Source: Planctomycetota bacterium
Lineage (GTDB): Bacteria > Planctomycetota > Phycisphaerae > SM23-33
DNA length: 64,000 bases
Direction: 5' to 3'
Assembly: GCA_029553505.1 (NCBI GenBank)
Contig: JAKPKY010000065.1
Coordinates: 1 to 64,000, forward strand
This document shows positions 18,220-26,661 of this stretch, in pieces (the stretch's first letter is position 1; each line of letters starts with the position of its first letter). The translations under genes and the position numbers were made by a program. Under the pieces are notes generated by a model. It was not told the origin of the DNA. It did not search any database and saw only the letters and a program-made list of their open reading frames with translations.

Positions 18220-19643
18220 AGCCTCTCGGCATCCGCGAAATCCGCGCCGCTGTTCGGGGGGTGAACCTCTCGGAGCTGCGCGAAGACCTTGCCGTCGTCG
18301 GCGTGAGCACCGACAGCCGCTCCGCGCGGGCGGGGGAAGTATTCTTCGCCATCGAGGGCGAGAACTTCGACGGGCACCGTTTCCTTGCGCAGGCGGCAGA
18401 CGCCGGATGCGTCGCCGCCGTCGTCCGACAGGGCGCGCCCCTGCCCGCTGACGTGCCGGCCATGTTCGGCGCGGGAGTCATCGGCGTGGAGAACACCCGC
18501 GCGGCCCTGGGCGAGCTGGCTGCATTCTATCGCCGACAGTGCGGCGCGACCGTTGTCGCCATCACCGGCTCCAACGGAAAAACGACCGTCAAGGGCATGG
18601 TGCACCACATCCTGTCGCGCCGGCTGAAGGGCTCGGCCAGCCCCAAGAGTTTCAACAACGAAATCGGCGTTCCGCTGACGCTGTTGGGCGTCAACGTGGG
18701 CGACGATTACGTCATCTGCGAGGTCGGCACGAACCATCCGGGCGAGATCGCCGCGCTGACGCGGATCGCCCGGCCGGACGTGGCCGTGATCACGTCGGTC
18801 GCCGAGACGCACCTGGAGGGGCTGGGGAGCCTCGAGGGCGTGGCGACAGAGAAGGCAGCCATCCTCGGCGACCTGGAGCGGGGCGGCGCGGGGATCGTCT
18901 GGGCCGACAGCCCCGTGTTGGCGCGGGCGCTGCGGGCGTACGACGTGAAGCTCATCCGCTTCGGGCAATCGGCCGACGCGGACCTCCGCCTGACGGGCTA
19001 CGAGGCGGCGGGCGGGGGCTGCCGCTTCGAGTTGAACGGCCGGCGATGGGTCTCGCTGGCGTTGCCGGGGCGGCACAACGCCCTGAACGCCCTGGCGGCC
19101 ATCGCCGTCGCCCAGCGGTTCGGGCTCGATCAGGACCAGGCCGCCGACGTGCTGTCCGACTTCGCCGGGGCGCAGATGCGTCTCCAGCGGATTCGGATCG
19201 GCGCGGTGACGGTCCTCAACGACGCGTACAACGCCAACCCGGCCAGCGTGGCGGCCGCCGCCGATGTCCTGGGCGAGATGCCCGCCCGCCGGCGCGTCAT
19301 GATCGTCGGCGACATGAAGGAACTGGGCCCCCGCGCCGAGCAACTCCACCGCGACACCGGCGAGAGAATCGCCCGCGCGGGGGTGGATTTGCTCATCGCC
19401 GTCGGGGCGCTGGGTCGATATGTCGCCCAGGGAGCCGCCGGGCAGGGCCTGCGCGCGGAATGCTTCGAGACCGTCGAGGCCGCCTGCGCCGCGGCGCCCG
19501 CGCTGCTGACCGACGGCGACGTGATTCTCCTCAAGGGTTCGCGCGCCATGGCGATGGAACGCCTGCTGGAGCCGATCCGCCGCGCGTTCGAGGCGGACTC
19601 CTCGGCCGGGGCTGTCGCTGCGCAGGAAAGGCGCCCACGGTGA
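18216..19643 (+). CDS. murF: UDP-MurNAc-tripeptide:D-Ala-D-Ala ligase MurF
   Basis: 475 aa. Mur-ligase domains in order: an N-terminal UDP-binding domain with VGVSTDSRSARAGEVFFAIEG (about 30-50), an ATP domain with TGSNGKTTVKG (about 118-128), and a C-terminal domain with NDAYNANPAS (about 330), a MurF signature. It joins D-Ala-D-Ala, the product of the ddl gene further down the cluster, to the tripeptide. Its ATG overlaps the murE stop and its TGA overlaps the mraY GTG, so three genes are coupled. Confidence 0.95.
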   Translation: MKPLGIREIRAAVRGVNLSELREDLAVVGVSTDSRSARAGEVFFAIEGENFDGHRFLAQAADAGCVAAVVRQGAPLPADVPAMFGAGVIGVENTRAALGELAAFYRRQCGATVVAITGSNGKTTVKGMVHHILSRRLKGSASPKSFNNEIGVPLTLLGVNVGDDYVICEVGTNHPGEIAALTRIARPDVAVITSVAETHLEGLGSLEGVATEKAAILGDLERGGAGIVWADSPVLARALRAYDVKLIRFGQSADADLRLTGYEAAGGGCRFELNGRRWVSLALPGRHNALNALAAIAVAQRFGLDQDQAADVLSDFAGAQMRLQRIRIGAVTVLNDAYNANPASVAAAADVLGEMPARRRVMIVGDMKELGPRAEQLHRDTGERIARAGVDLLIAVGALGRYVAQGAAGQGLRAECFETVEAACAAAPALLTDGDVILLKGSRAMAMERLLEPIRRAFEADSSAGAVAAQERRPR

Positions 19644-20773
19644 TCTACCTGCTGTTCGAGAAATATTTTTCCGCCGGCGGACTGATGCTCCGCATGGCCG
19701 GCGCTGCGCTGATCAGCTTCCTGATCGTCGTGCTGCTGGGCCCGCGCGTCATCCGGTTCCTCGTCCGCAAGAAACTCGGCGACCGTCCCGAGTTCGACCA
19801 CGCCGACCTCAACCAGCTCACCCGCCACAAGTCCAACACGCCGACGATGGGCGGAATCCTCATCGTCCTGGCGATCCTCGGAAGCGTGCTGCTGTTCGCC
19901 AACCTGCGGATCAAGTACGTGCTGATGGGCCTGCTGGCGCTGGTCTGGCTGGGGGCGGTCGGGGCCGTGGACGACTGGATCAAGCTCCGATACGCCGCCG
20001 GCGCCGGAACGCGAGACGGATTCAAAAGCTGGGAGAAAATCCTCTTCCAGATCGGCCTGGCGGTGCTGCTGGCTGTCGCCATCCGCGCCTACGGCAGCCA
20101 GAGCGACATCGTCGACGCCGCCAACAAGGTCTACAATCCCGCTTACAGCCTGTACCTTCCGTTCAAACCGGCGCCCATCTACCTGCCCGCGCTGGTCTAC
20201 ATCGTGATCGTGGTGCTGACGATGGTGGGCTCGTCCAACGCGGTGAACCTCACCGATGGCATGGACGGGCTGGCATCCGGCTGCACGGGCATCGTCGCGG
20301 GCGTCCTGCTGCTGCTGAGCTGGATCGTCGGCGTGGGGGCGTGGGCGCGGCAGTTCGAGATGCCTCTGGTGGCCGGCGCGGTCGAGATGACGATCTTCTG
20401 CGCGTCGGTGCTCGGGGCGTGCGTGGGTTTCCTGTGGTACAACGCCCACCCCGCGCAGGTGTTCATGGGCGACACCGGCTCGCTGCCGCTGGGCGGACTG
20501 CTGGGATACATCGCCGTCGTCACCCGCCAGGAGGTGATCCTCCTGATCGCCGGCGGGGTGTTCGTGATGGAATCGGTCAGCGTGATGCTCCAGGTGGGCT
20601 ACTTCAAGTTCACCAAGCGGGGCGGGCGCCAGGGGAAACGCATCTTCCGCTGCGCGCCGCTGCACCACCACTTCCACCTGGGTGGGTGGGCGGAAACCAA
20701 GGTCGTCGTCCGCTTCTGGGTGATGGGATTGGTCTTCGCCGCGCTGGCCCTGGCGACGCTGAAGCTGAGATAA
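19640..20773 (+). CDS. mraY: Phospho-MurNAc-pentapeptide translocase MraY
   Basis: 377 aa. The GTG at 19640 overlaps the murF stop (GTGA) and has AGGAAAGG upstream. About ten transmembrane helices. Diagnostic motifs: THKxxTPTMGG as RHKSNTPTMGGIL (about 64), GAVDDWIK (about 112), NAVNLTDGMDGLASG (about 202-216), NAHPAQVFMGDTGSL (about 272) and the histidine-rich FRCAPLHHHFHLGGW near the C-terminus. It makes lipid I from UDP-MurNAc-pentapeptide and undecaprenyl phosphate at the inner membrane. The usual next gene, murD, is absent, and ftsW follows after 28 bases of repeat-like sequence. Confidence 0.96.
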   Translation: MIYLLFEKYFSAGGLMLRMAGAALISFLIVVLLGPRVIRFLVRKKLGDRPEFDHADLNQLTRHKSNTPTMGGILIVLAILGSVLLFANLRIKYVLMGLLALVWLGAVGAVDDWIKLRYAAGAGTRDGFKSWEKILFQIGLAVLLAVAIRAYGSQSDIVDAANKVYNPAYSLYLPFKPAPIYLPALVYIVIVVLTMVGSSNAVNLTDGMDGLASGCTGIVAGVLLLLSWIVGVGAWARQFEMPLVAGAVEMTIFCASVLGACVGFLWYNAHPAQVFMGDTGSLPLGGLLGYIAVVTRQEVILLIAGGVFVMESVSVMLQVGYFKFTKRGGRQGKRIFRCAPLHHHFHLGGWAETKVVVRFWVMGLVFAALALATLKLR

Positions 20774-20801
20774 GAAGGCAATGGGCAACAGGCAATAGGC
20801 G
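20774..20801. repeat. GGCAATAGG-type short-period repeat between mraY and ftsW
   Basis: The 28 bases between the mraY stop and ftsW start consist of three near-copies of a GGCAAT/CAGG unit (GGCAATGGGCAACAGGCAAT). The same unit recurs in reverse next to the stop of the FAD dehydrogenase gene (53148-53176). It is the only repeat of this kind between the two genes where murD usually sits. Confidence 0.6.
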
Positions 20802-21956
20802 ATGGGACGGATTCCGCTGAAGGACAACCCGACGGGGCGGGGGCTGATGCTCCTGACGCTGACGCTGCTGGCGCTGGGCGTGGTGATGGTGCACAGCGCC
20901 CTGGCGTCGGTGGCCGAGCCCGGCGAGTGGTACGTGCGCGTGGACATCCGCCACACCATTTTCGCGGCGCTGGCGATGATCGTGATGCTCCTGACGTGGC
21001 GGATCGACTACCACTGGCTGAACAAGGGGCGGCGCATGCCGTACCTTGCCGGCGCGATGCTGGCCGTGGCGATCGTCCTGTCCGTCATCGTGCTGCTGCG
21101 GATTCCCGGCATCGCCCACAACATGGGGGGGAAGTGGCGGTGGATCCGCATCGGCCCGCCGGCTCTGCGGATCGGTTTCCAGCCGTCCGAGCTCATCAAG
21201 GTGGGGCTGGTGATTTTCCTGGCGGCCTGGCTGACGCGCGAGACCGTCAACGTGCGGAGCTTCTGGAAGACCTTCCTGCCGGCTGCGCTGCTGACGGGCC
21301 TGTGCGCGGCGTTGGTGGTCAAGAACGATTTCGGCAGCGCGGGGGTGATCGCCCTGGCCGCGATGGCGACGATGGTCCTCGCGGGCGTGCCGTGGTACTA
21401 CCTCGCGTCGATGCTTCTTCCCGCGGCGGCTGGGGTCTACAAGTACGTCGTGCTCGATCCGGACCGCTGGTTGCGGATCCAGGCGATGCTCGATCCGTGG
21501 TCACAGGAAAATCCCAGCGCCTTCCAGCCTCGCCAGTCGCTGTTGGCGATCATCCAGGGCGGGTGGTTCGGTCGCGGTCCGGGCAACGGCATGCTCAAGC
21601 TGGGCTACCTGCCGGAAGACAGCACCGACTTCATCTTCGCGGTCTACTGCGAGGAATGGGGCTTCGCCGGCGCGATGCTTCTGATCGGCCTGTGGATGAT
21701 GTGGATGTTCCTGGTGCGTCGTGCGGCCAAGCGGGCCCCCGACCGGTTCGGGTACGTGCTGGCGGGTTCGCTGGGGTTCGTCATCGCGGTGCAGGCGGTG
21801 CTGCACATTGCGGTGGATCTGGTGGCGGCGCCTCCAACGGGCATGAGCCTTCCGTTCATCTCCGCCGGAGGAACGGCGCTGGTGGTGACGGCGGCTGCGG
21901 CCGCGGCGATCGTGTCCGTCTCGGCGCTGCGGTCGGACGATCCCCTGGCAAGTTGA
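20802..21956 (+). CDS. ftsW: Septal peptidoglycan polymerase FtsW (SEDS family)
   Basis: 384 aa, about ten transmembrane helices. SEDS landmarks are clear: GKWRWIRIGPPALRIGFQPSELIK (about 107-130), followed by KNDFGSAG (about 173, holding the essential Asp). SLLAIIQGGWFGRGPGNG is at about 248, and PTGMSLPFISAGGTAL is near the C-terminus. It polymerises lipid II at the septum together with FtsI. The ATG at 20802 is preceded by repeat sequence with only a weak AGGCG as a possible ribosome site. Confidence 0.95.
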   Translation: MGRIPLKDNPTGRGLMLLTLTLLALGVVMVHSALASVAEPGEWYVRVDIRHTIFAALAMIVMLLTWRIDYHWLNKGRRMPYLAGAMLAVAIVLSVIVLLRIPGIAHNMGGKWRWIRIGPPALRIGFQPSELIKVGLVIFLAAWLTRETVNVRSFWKTFLPAALLTGLCAALVVKNDFGSAGVIALAAMATMVLAGVPWYYLASMLLPAAAGVYKYVVLDPDRWLRIQAMLDPWSQENPSAFQPRQSLLAIIQGGWFGRGPGNGMLKLGYLPEDSTDFIFAVYCEEWGFAGAMLLIGLWMMWMFLVRRAAKRAPDRFGYVLAGSLGFVIAVQAVLHIAVDLVAAPPTGMSLPFISAGGTALVVTAAAAAAIVSVSALRSDDPLAS

Positions 21957-21965
21957 AATGAAACC

Positions 21966-22144
21966 ACGGGCGGGCGCGGGTCCGTCCTCGCAAAGTGTCG
22001 GGTGGCACGGCTTGCTTGCAAGCCGTGTTCTTGGGTTTGCCGCGGATGCTGGAACACGGGCTGCAAGCAGCCCGTGCCACTCGTTCTTGTGATGGTTGTA
22101 CGAATGGAAGCAAAACGGGCGGGCGCGGGCCCGCCACGGCAAAG
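21966..22144. repeat. Palindromic GTGGCACGG element flanked by an imperfect 30-bp direct repeat
   Basis: The gap before murG holds two imperfect hairpins: GTGGCACGGCTTGCTTGCAA with its complement at 22002-22029, and AACACGGGCTGCAAGCAGCC with its complement at 22053-22078. The outer sequence CGTGCCAC pairs with the first GTGGCACG. The unit is flanked by two copies (21966-21995 and 22115-22144) of a 30-base ACGGGCGGGCGCGGG... sequence that match at about 25 of 30 positions. The same hairpin pair forms the inside of the element at 54684-54816. Confidence 0.65.
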
Positions 22145-22156
22145 CGAGGCGGCGGA

Positions 22157-23263
22157 ATGAGCGGACCGGTGTTTTTTTTCGCAGGCGGAGGCACGGGCGG
22201 GCACTTGTACCCCGGCCTGGCCGTCGCGGGCGAGGTCCAGCGCCTCCGTCCCGACGCGACGATCGTCTTCGCCTGCTCCAGCCGCGACATCGACCGACGG
22301 ATTCTCGACCCACTCGACTACGCGGTGGTTCCGCAGCCCGTCCGACCCATGCCGCGAGGCCTGCGCGGATGGGGGAGCTTCCTGCTGGCCTGGCGGCGAT
22401 CGGCCTTGCTGGCAGCCGACATGGTGCGAGACTTGCGCCCCCAGGCCGTGCTCGGTCTGGGCGGATACGCAGCCGCGCCGCTGGTCCGCCGGGCATCCGC
22501 GAAGGGTATCCGCGCCGGAATGCTCAATCCCGACGCCGTGCCCGGAATCGCCAATCGTCTGCTCGCCCGCCACACCGACGCGATCTTCGCGCAGTTCGCC
22601 TCGACGGCCGACGCGTTCCCCGCACGTTGCCGGGGCAAGGTGCGCCACACCGGCTGTCCTGTCCGGCGCGAGTTGCTCGGCGCGTCGCGCGACGAGGCGC
22701 TGAAGCACTTCGACCTGGACGGCGCGCGCCGGACGCTGCTGGTCTTCGGCGCGAGCCTGGGGGCGGCGTCGATCAACATGGCCGTCGCGGCACTGGCGGG
22801 GGAGATGGAACGTTTCGCCGATTCCTGGCAGGTGCTGCACGTGACGGGGCAGTCGAAGATCGACAGCGTGACCGCGCCCGGCGCCCGTCTGCGCGTCCGC
22901 ACGGTGGACTATTGTCACCGCATGGACCTTGCCTACGCGGCGGCGGACCTGGCGCTGTGCCGGTCGGGCGCTTCGACGATCGCGGAACTGACGGCGACGG
23001 GCACGCCGGCCGTCCTCATGCCCTATCCGCACCACCGCGACCGCCAGCAGTATCTCAATGCGCAACAACTCGTGCAGGCGGGGGCGGCGCTGGTCGTGGA
23101 CGACAGGATCGAGCCCGCCGCGAATGTCGCGCAACTTCGCGGCACGCTGCTGGCGCTGATGGACGATCCGGCCCGATTGGCTGCCTTGCACGCCGCCGCC
23201 CGTGCCCAGCCCGGACAAGCCGCAGCCGGCGAGATCGCCAACTGGTTGTGCGGAGGCGGTTAA
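22157..23263 (+). CDS. murG: Lipid II synthase MurG
   Basis: 368 aa. The ATG at 22157 follows GAGGCGGCGGA; the frame extends upstream through a palindromic repeat and is not used. The MurG glycine loops are present: FFFAGGGTGGHLYPGL (about 5-20) and LLVFGASLGAASIN (about 195). GASTIAELTATGTPAVLMPYP is at about 275, followed by DRQQYLNAQ, the UDP-GlcNAc-binding part. It adds GlcNAc to lipid I on the cytoplasmic face of the membrane. The repeat element lies directly upstream, between ftsW and this gene. Confidence 0.95.
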   Translation: MSGPVFFFAGGGTGGHLYPGLAVAGEVQRLRPDATIVFACSSRDIDRRILDPLDYAVVPQPVRPMPRGLRGWGSFLLAWRRSALLAADMVRDLRPQAVLGLGGYAAAPLVRRASAKGIRAGMLNPDAVPGIANRLLARHTDAIFAQFASTADAFPARCRGKVRHTGCPVRRELLGASRDEALKHFDLDGARRTLLVFGASLGAASINMAVAALAGEMERFADSWQVLHVTGQSKIDSVTAPGARLRVRTVDYCHRMDLAYAAADLALCRSGASTIAELTATGTPAVLMPYPHHRDRQQYLNAQQLVQAGAALVVDDRIEPAANVAQLRGTLLALMDDPARLAALHAAARAQPGQAAAGEIANWLCGGG

Positions 23264-23371
23264 AGAAAAACGCCGCATTCGGGCGATAGAATCTACAGGT
23301 GATGTCCCTGCGCCGCTCGGATTGTGCGCCGCGCGGGCGGCATTTGACACACCCAAGGACTGGAGCGTAGG

Positions 23372-24814
23372 ATGCCTGACGGTATGGAGACCGAACGGAA
23401 AACCTCTTCCGAACCCACCGGAACGACGAGTCGGTATGCCGGGCGGAAAATCCATCTCATCGGCGTCGCCGGCGCCGGCATGCGGGCGCTGGCGCGGATG
23501 CTGCTGGATTACGGCGCGTCGGTCAGTGGTTCGGACATGAGCGCCAGCAACACGCTGGACCGCCTCGTCGCCGACGGCGCGAAGATCGGCGTCGGGCAGA
23601 AGCCCGAGAACATCCCGTCCGACTGCGAGTTGGTGGTTTTCTCCGCGGCCATCCACCCCCAGAACCCCGAACTGGTCGCCGCGCGCGAGCGCGGGCTGGA
23701 GGTCGTCAAGTACAGCGAGATGCTCGGCCGGCTGATGGGCGAGCGCACGGGCGTGGCGGTCTCCGGCACGCACGGAAAGAGCACGACCACGGCGATGGTG
23801 GCGTATGTGCTGACGACGGCGGGGATGGACCCCAGCTACGTCGTCGGCGCGACGGTCGAGCAACTCGGCGGTCCGTCGGGCGTGGGCGCGGGTCGGCACT
23901 TCGTGGCCGAGGCGTGCGAGTTCGACCGGAGTTTTCTGAACCTTCACCCGCACTACGCGGCCGTGCTGAACATCGAGGAAGACCACCTCGACTGCTACCA
24001 GGATTTGGAGGCGATCATCGAGGCGTTCCGCGCTTTCGTGGCGCGGGTGGACCCGGCGGGGGTGGTGGTGGCCAACGGGGAGGACCGTAACGTGGCGCAG
24101 GCGGTGCGGGGCGCGCCGTGCGAGGTGCAGACGTTCGGACTGGCCGAGGGATGCACGTGGCGCGGGGTGAACCTCGCGTCGGAGAACGGTCGCTACCGCT
24201 GCGACGTGCTGCTGGGCGGGCAGGAGTTCTGCCGCCTCCAGTCGCCGCTGCCGGGCCTGCACAACCTCTACAACTCGCTGGCGGCGACGGCGCTGCTGCA
24301 CCTGTCGGGCGTCAGCGCCGCCAAGATCTCCCGACTGCTGGGAGGGTTCTCCGGAACGCACCGGCGCATGACCCTCAAGGCGCAGAACGGCGGGGTGACC
24401 GTCCTGGACGATTACGCGCATCACCCCACGGAAATCCAGGCGACGCTCCGGGCCCTCCGCGAGTGCTACCAACCGCGGCGCCTCGTATGCGTGTTCCAGC
24501 CTCACCAGCACAGCCGCACGCGGTTCCTGCTGAAGGACTTCTCCCGCAGCTTCGCGCAGGCCGACGAGGTCATCGTCCCCGACATCTACTTTGTGCGGGA
24601 CAGCGCCCGTGAAAGGGACTATATTTCCTCACAGGACCTGGTCTCGCAGATCCGCCTGTGCGGCGGAGCGGCCATCTACCTCAAAACGTTCGAAGAAATC
24701 ACCGAGCACCTGGAACAGTCGCTCCAGCCGGGCGACCTGGTCGTGACCATGGGCGCCGGAAACATATGGGAAGTCGCAGATGAAATTGTTCGATGGCTTG
24801 GAAACAATCGTTAA
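23372..24814 (+). CDS. murC: UDP-MurNAc:L-alanine ligase MurC
   Basis: 480 aa. The ATG at 23372 follows GGAG and AGG. Order of motifs: IHLIGVAGAGMRALA (about 30, nucleotide-sugar domain), SGTHGKSTTTAMV (about 130, ATP loop), EACEFDRSFL (about 189), LNIEEDHLDCY (about 206) and DDYAHHPTEI (about 350). It adds the first stem-peptide residue, L-alanine. The end of the gene overlaps murB by 35 bases, an unusually long overlap that keeps the two translationally linked. Confidence 0.95.
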   Translation: MPDGMETERKTSSEPTGTTSRYAGRKIHLIGVAGAGMRALARMLLDYGASVSGSDMSASNTLDRLVADGAKIGVGQKPENIPSDCELVVFSAAIHPQNPELVAARERGLEVVKYSEMLGRLMGERTGVAVSGTHGKSTTTAMVAYVLTTAGMDPSYVVGATVEQLGGPSGVGAGRHFVAEACEFDRSFLNLHPHYAAVLNIEEDHLDCYQDLEAIIEAFRAFVARVDPAGVVVANGEDRNVAQAVRGAPCEVQTFGLAEGCTWRGVNLASENGRYRCDVLLGGQEFCRLQSPLPGLHNLYNSLAATALLHLSGVSAAKISRLLGGFSGTHRRMTLKAQNGGVTVLDDYAHHPTEIQATLRALRECYQPRRLVCVFQPHQHSRTRFLLKDFSRSFAQADEVIVPDIYFVRDSARERDYISSQDLVSQIRLCGGAAIYLKTFEEITEHLEQSLQPGDLVVTMGAGNIWEVADEIVRWLGNNR

Positions 24815-25658
24815 GACCGACGTTCCGCTGGCGCAATACACCTGGCTGAACATCGGCGGACCGGCGAAGTATTTCGTCCAGCCGCGGACGGTGGACGAAC
24901 TCCGCCAGGCGGTGCTGCGCTGCCGCGAGAACAACGTGCGGATGTACGTCCTGGGCGGCGGGGCGAACCTGCTGGTGGACGACGCGGGCGTGGACGGCGC
25001 GGTCATCCGCCTGCGCCAGGGCACGTTCCTGGATGTCGCCCACAGCGAGGCGGGCGTCCGCGCCGGCGCCGGGGCCGACATGGGCAGACTCGTCCTGCGC
25101 TGCGTCCGCGACGGGCTCAGCGGACTGGAGTGCCTGACCGGAATCCCCGGGACCGTCGGCGGATGCGTCAAGATGAACGCCGGCGGCGCCTTCGGCGACA
25201 TCGGGAGCATCGTCGAGTCCGTCGAGGTCATGAACGACCTGGGCGAGGTTTTCACCCGCAGCCGCGAGGACCTGGCCTTCGCCTATCGCTCCACCAACAT
25301 CAGCTCGCGGTTCATTCTCGGCGCGGAGTTCCGCCTGGGCGAGGACGATCCGCAACGGATCCTCAAGCAGGTCAAGCAGATCTGGATCTACAAGAAGAAC
25401 ACCCAGCCGCTGGGGGGGCACAACGCGGGCTGCATCTTCAAGAACCCGCGGGGCCTGTCGGCAGGGGCGCTCATCGACCGCGCCGGGCTCAAGAACAAGC
25501 GCGTCGGCGGGGCGTACGTGTCGGACAAGCACGCCAACTTCATCCTGGTGGACGAAGGGGCCCGCGCATCGGACATGCTCAAGCTGATCAACCTCATCCG
25601 CGAGACGGTCTACAAGAAGTCGGAAGTCTACCTGGAACTGGAAATTGAGGTCTGGTGA
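24780..25658 (+). CDS. murB: UDP-N-acetylenolpyruvoylglucosamine reductase MurB
   Basis: 292 aa, the short (type II-like) MurB. FAD-binding motifs: TWLNIGGPAKYFV (about 21), VLGGGANLLVDD (about 57) and GIPGTVGGCVKMNAGG (about 122). The catalytic proton-donor position, serine in Escherichia coli MurB (Ser229), is cysteine here, in HNAGCIFKNP (Cys218). The C-terminal glutamate lies in the EVYLELEIEVW region. It reduces the enolpyruvyl group to lactyl with NADPH. The start lies inside murC; the stop overlaps or adjoins the ddl start. Confidence 0.94.
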   Translation: MKLFDGLETIVKTDVPLAQYTWLNIGGPAKYFVQPRTVDELRQAVLRCRENNVRMYVLGGGANLLVDDAGVDGAVIRLRQGTFLDVAHSEAGVRAGAGADMGRLVLRCVRDGLSGLECLTGIPGTVGGCVKMNAGGAFGDIGSIVESVEVMNDLGEVFTRSREDLAFAYRSTNISSRFILGAEFRLGEDDPQRILKQVKQIWIYKKNTQPLGGHNAGCIFKNPRGLSAGALIDRAGLKNKRVGGAYVSDKHANFILVDEGARASDMLKLINLIRETVYKKSEVYLELEIEVW

Positions 25659-25659
25659 C

Positions 25660-26634
25660 ATGGAAGCCGAGCCGGCCGCCACGGAAGGCGAAACGGCGAT
25701 TGCCCGCGGGACGACGCGCACGCTCGACGTGACGGTCCTGATGGGCGGTCCCTCGACGGAGCGCGAGGTGTCGCTGGTCAGCGGCGCCGCCGTCGCCGAC
25801 GCGCTGACGCGCGTCGGGCACCGCGTGACCCGCGCGGACATCTCCCCGACCGACACGTCGGCCCTCGACGCGCCGGGCATCGACGTGGTCTTCATCGCCC
25901 TGCACGGCGATTTCGGCGAATCCGGCGAGGTCCAGGCGCTGTGCGAGGCGCGATCCCTGCGGTACATCGGCTCGGGCCCGCGCGCCAGCGAGCTGTGCAT
26001 GGACAAGGCCGCCTCCAAGCAACTCGTCCGCCGGGCGGGCGTGCGAACCCCCGACTGGACGCTCGTGGAGGAATCCGACCCGCCGGAAGACGCCGCGCGG
26101 CGCGTGCGGGAGCTTTCGCTGCCGGCGGTGCTCAAGCCCGTCGACGGCGGATCGAGCGTGGACGTGACCATCGCCCGCGCCGCCGCCGCGCGGGATAAGG
26201 CCTTGGCGGCACTGGTGGACAAATACGGGCGCGCCATGGTCGAGCGGTTCGTGCCCGGGCGCGAGCTGACGGTGGGCATCCTGGGCGATCGGGCGCTGCC
26301 CGTGCTGGAGATCGTTCCGGACGGGACGTTCTACGACTTCCGCGCGAAGTATTCCGACGCGGCGGCCACCCGGTACGTCTTCGACCACGGCCTGCCGGAG
26401 AGCGTCTGTGCGGCCGTGCAAAGGGCGGCGCTGGAGTCGCACCGGGCGCTGGGCTGCCGCGATTTGTCCCGCGTGGATTTCATCCTCGACGCGTCCGGCG
26501 CGCCGTGGTTCCTGGAGATCAACACGATTCCCGGTTTCACCAGCCACTCGCTGCTGCCGAAGGCGGCGGCGCGGGTCGGCATCGGGTTCGACGCGCTGTG
26601 CGACCGCCTGCTGGCGATGGCGATGGCGCGCTGA
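25660..26634 (+). CDS. ddl: D-alanine--D-alanine ligase
   Basis: 324 aa from the ATG at 25660; a TTG at 25645 would overlap murB. ATP-grasp fold: VLMGGPSTEREVSLVSG at the N-terminus (about 29-45), IALHGDFGESGEVQ (about 79), KPVDGGSSVDV (about 163), and the C-terminal metal site RVDFILDASGAPWFLEINTIPG (Asp and Glu-x-Asn). It makes the D-Ala-D-Ala substrate of MurF. The family is usually slightly longer at the N-terminus, so the first residues are a guess. Confidence 0.93.
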   Translation: MEAEPAATEGETAIARGTTRTLDVTVLMGGPSTEREVSLVSGAAVADALTRVGHRVTRADISPTDTSALDAPGIDVVFIALHGDFGESGEVQALCEARSLRYIGSGPRASELCMDKAASKQLVRRAGVRTPDWTLVEESDPPEDAARRVRELSLPAVLKPVDGGSSVDVTIARAAAARDKALAALVDKYGRAMVERFVPGRELTVGILGDRALPVLEIVPDGTFYDFRAKYSDAAATRYVFDHGLPESVCAAVQRAALESHRALGCRDLSRVDFILDASGAPWFLEINTIPGFTSHSLLPKAAARVGIGFDALCDRLLAMAMAR

Positions 26635-26661
26635 CGACGGAGAAAGGCGGCGGGTGCCGCG

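Noticed and set aside
21644-24511. Minus-strand ORF of 955 codons under ftsW, murG and murC
   Set aside because: Antisense to three clear cell-wall genes; it passes through the palindromic element and has no domain.
20802-26634. A murD gene hidden in the dcw cluster
   Set aside because: Each open frame from mraY to ddl is assigned to another Mur or Fts protein by its own signature; no further Mur-ligase loop (GTNGK-type) is found.
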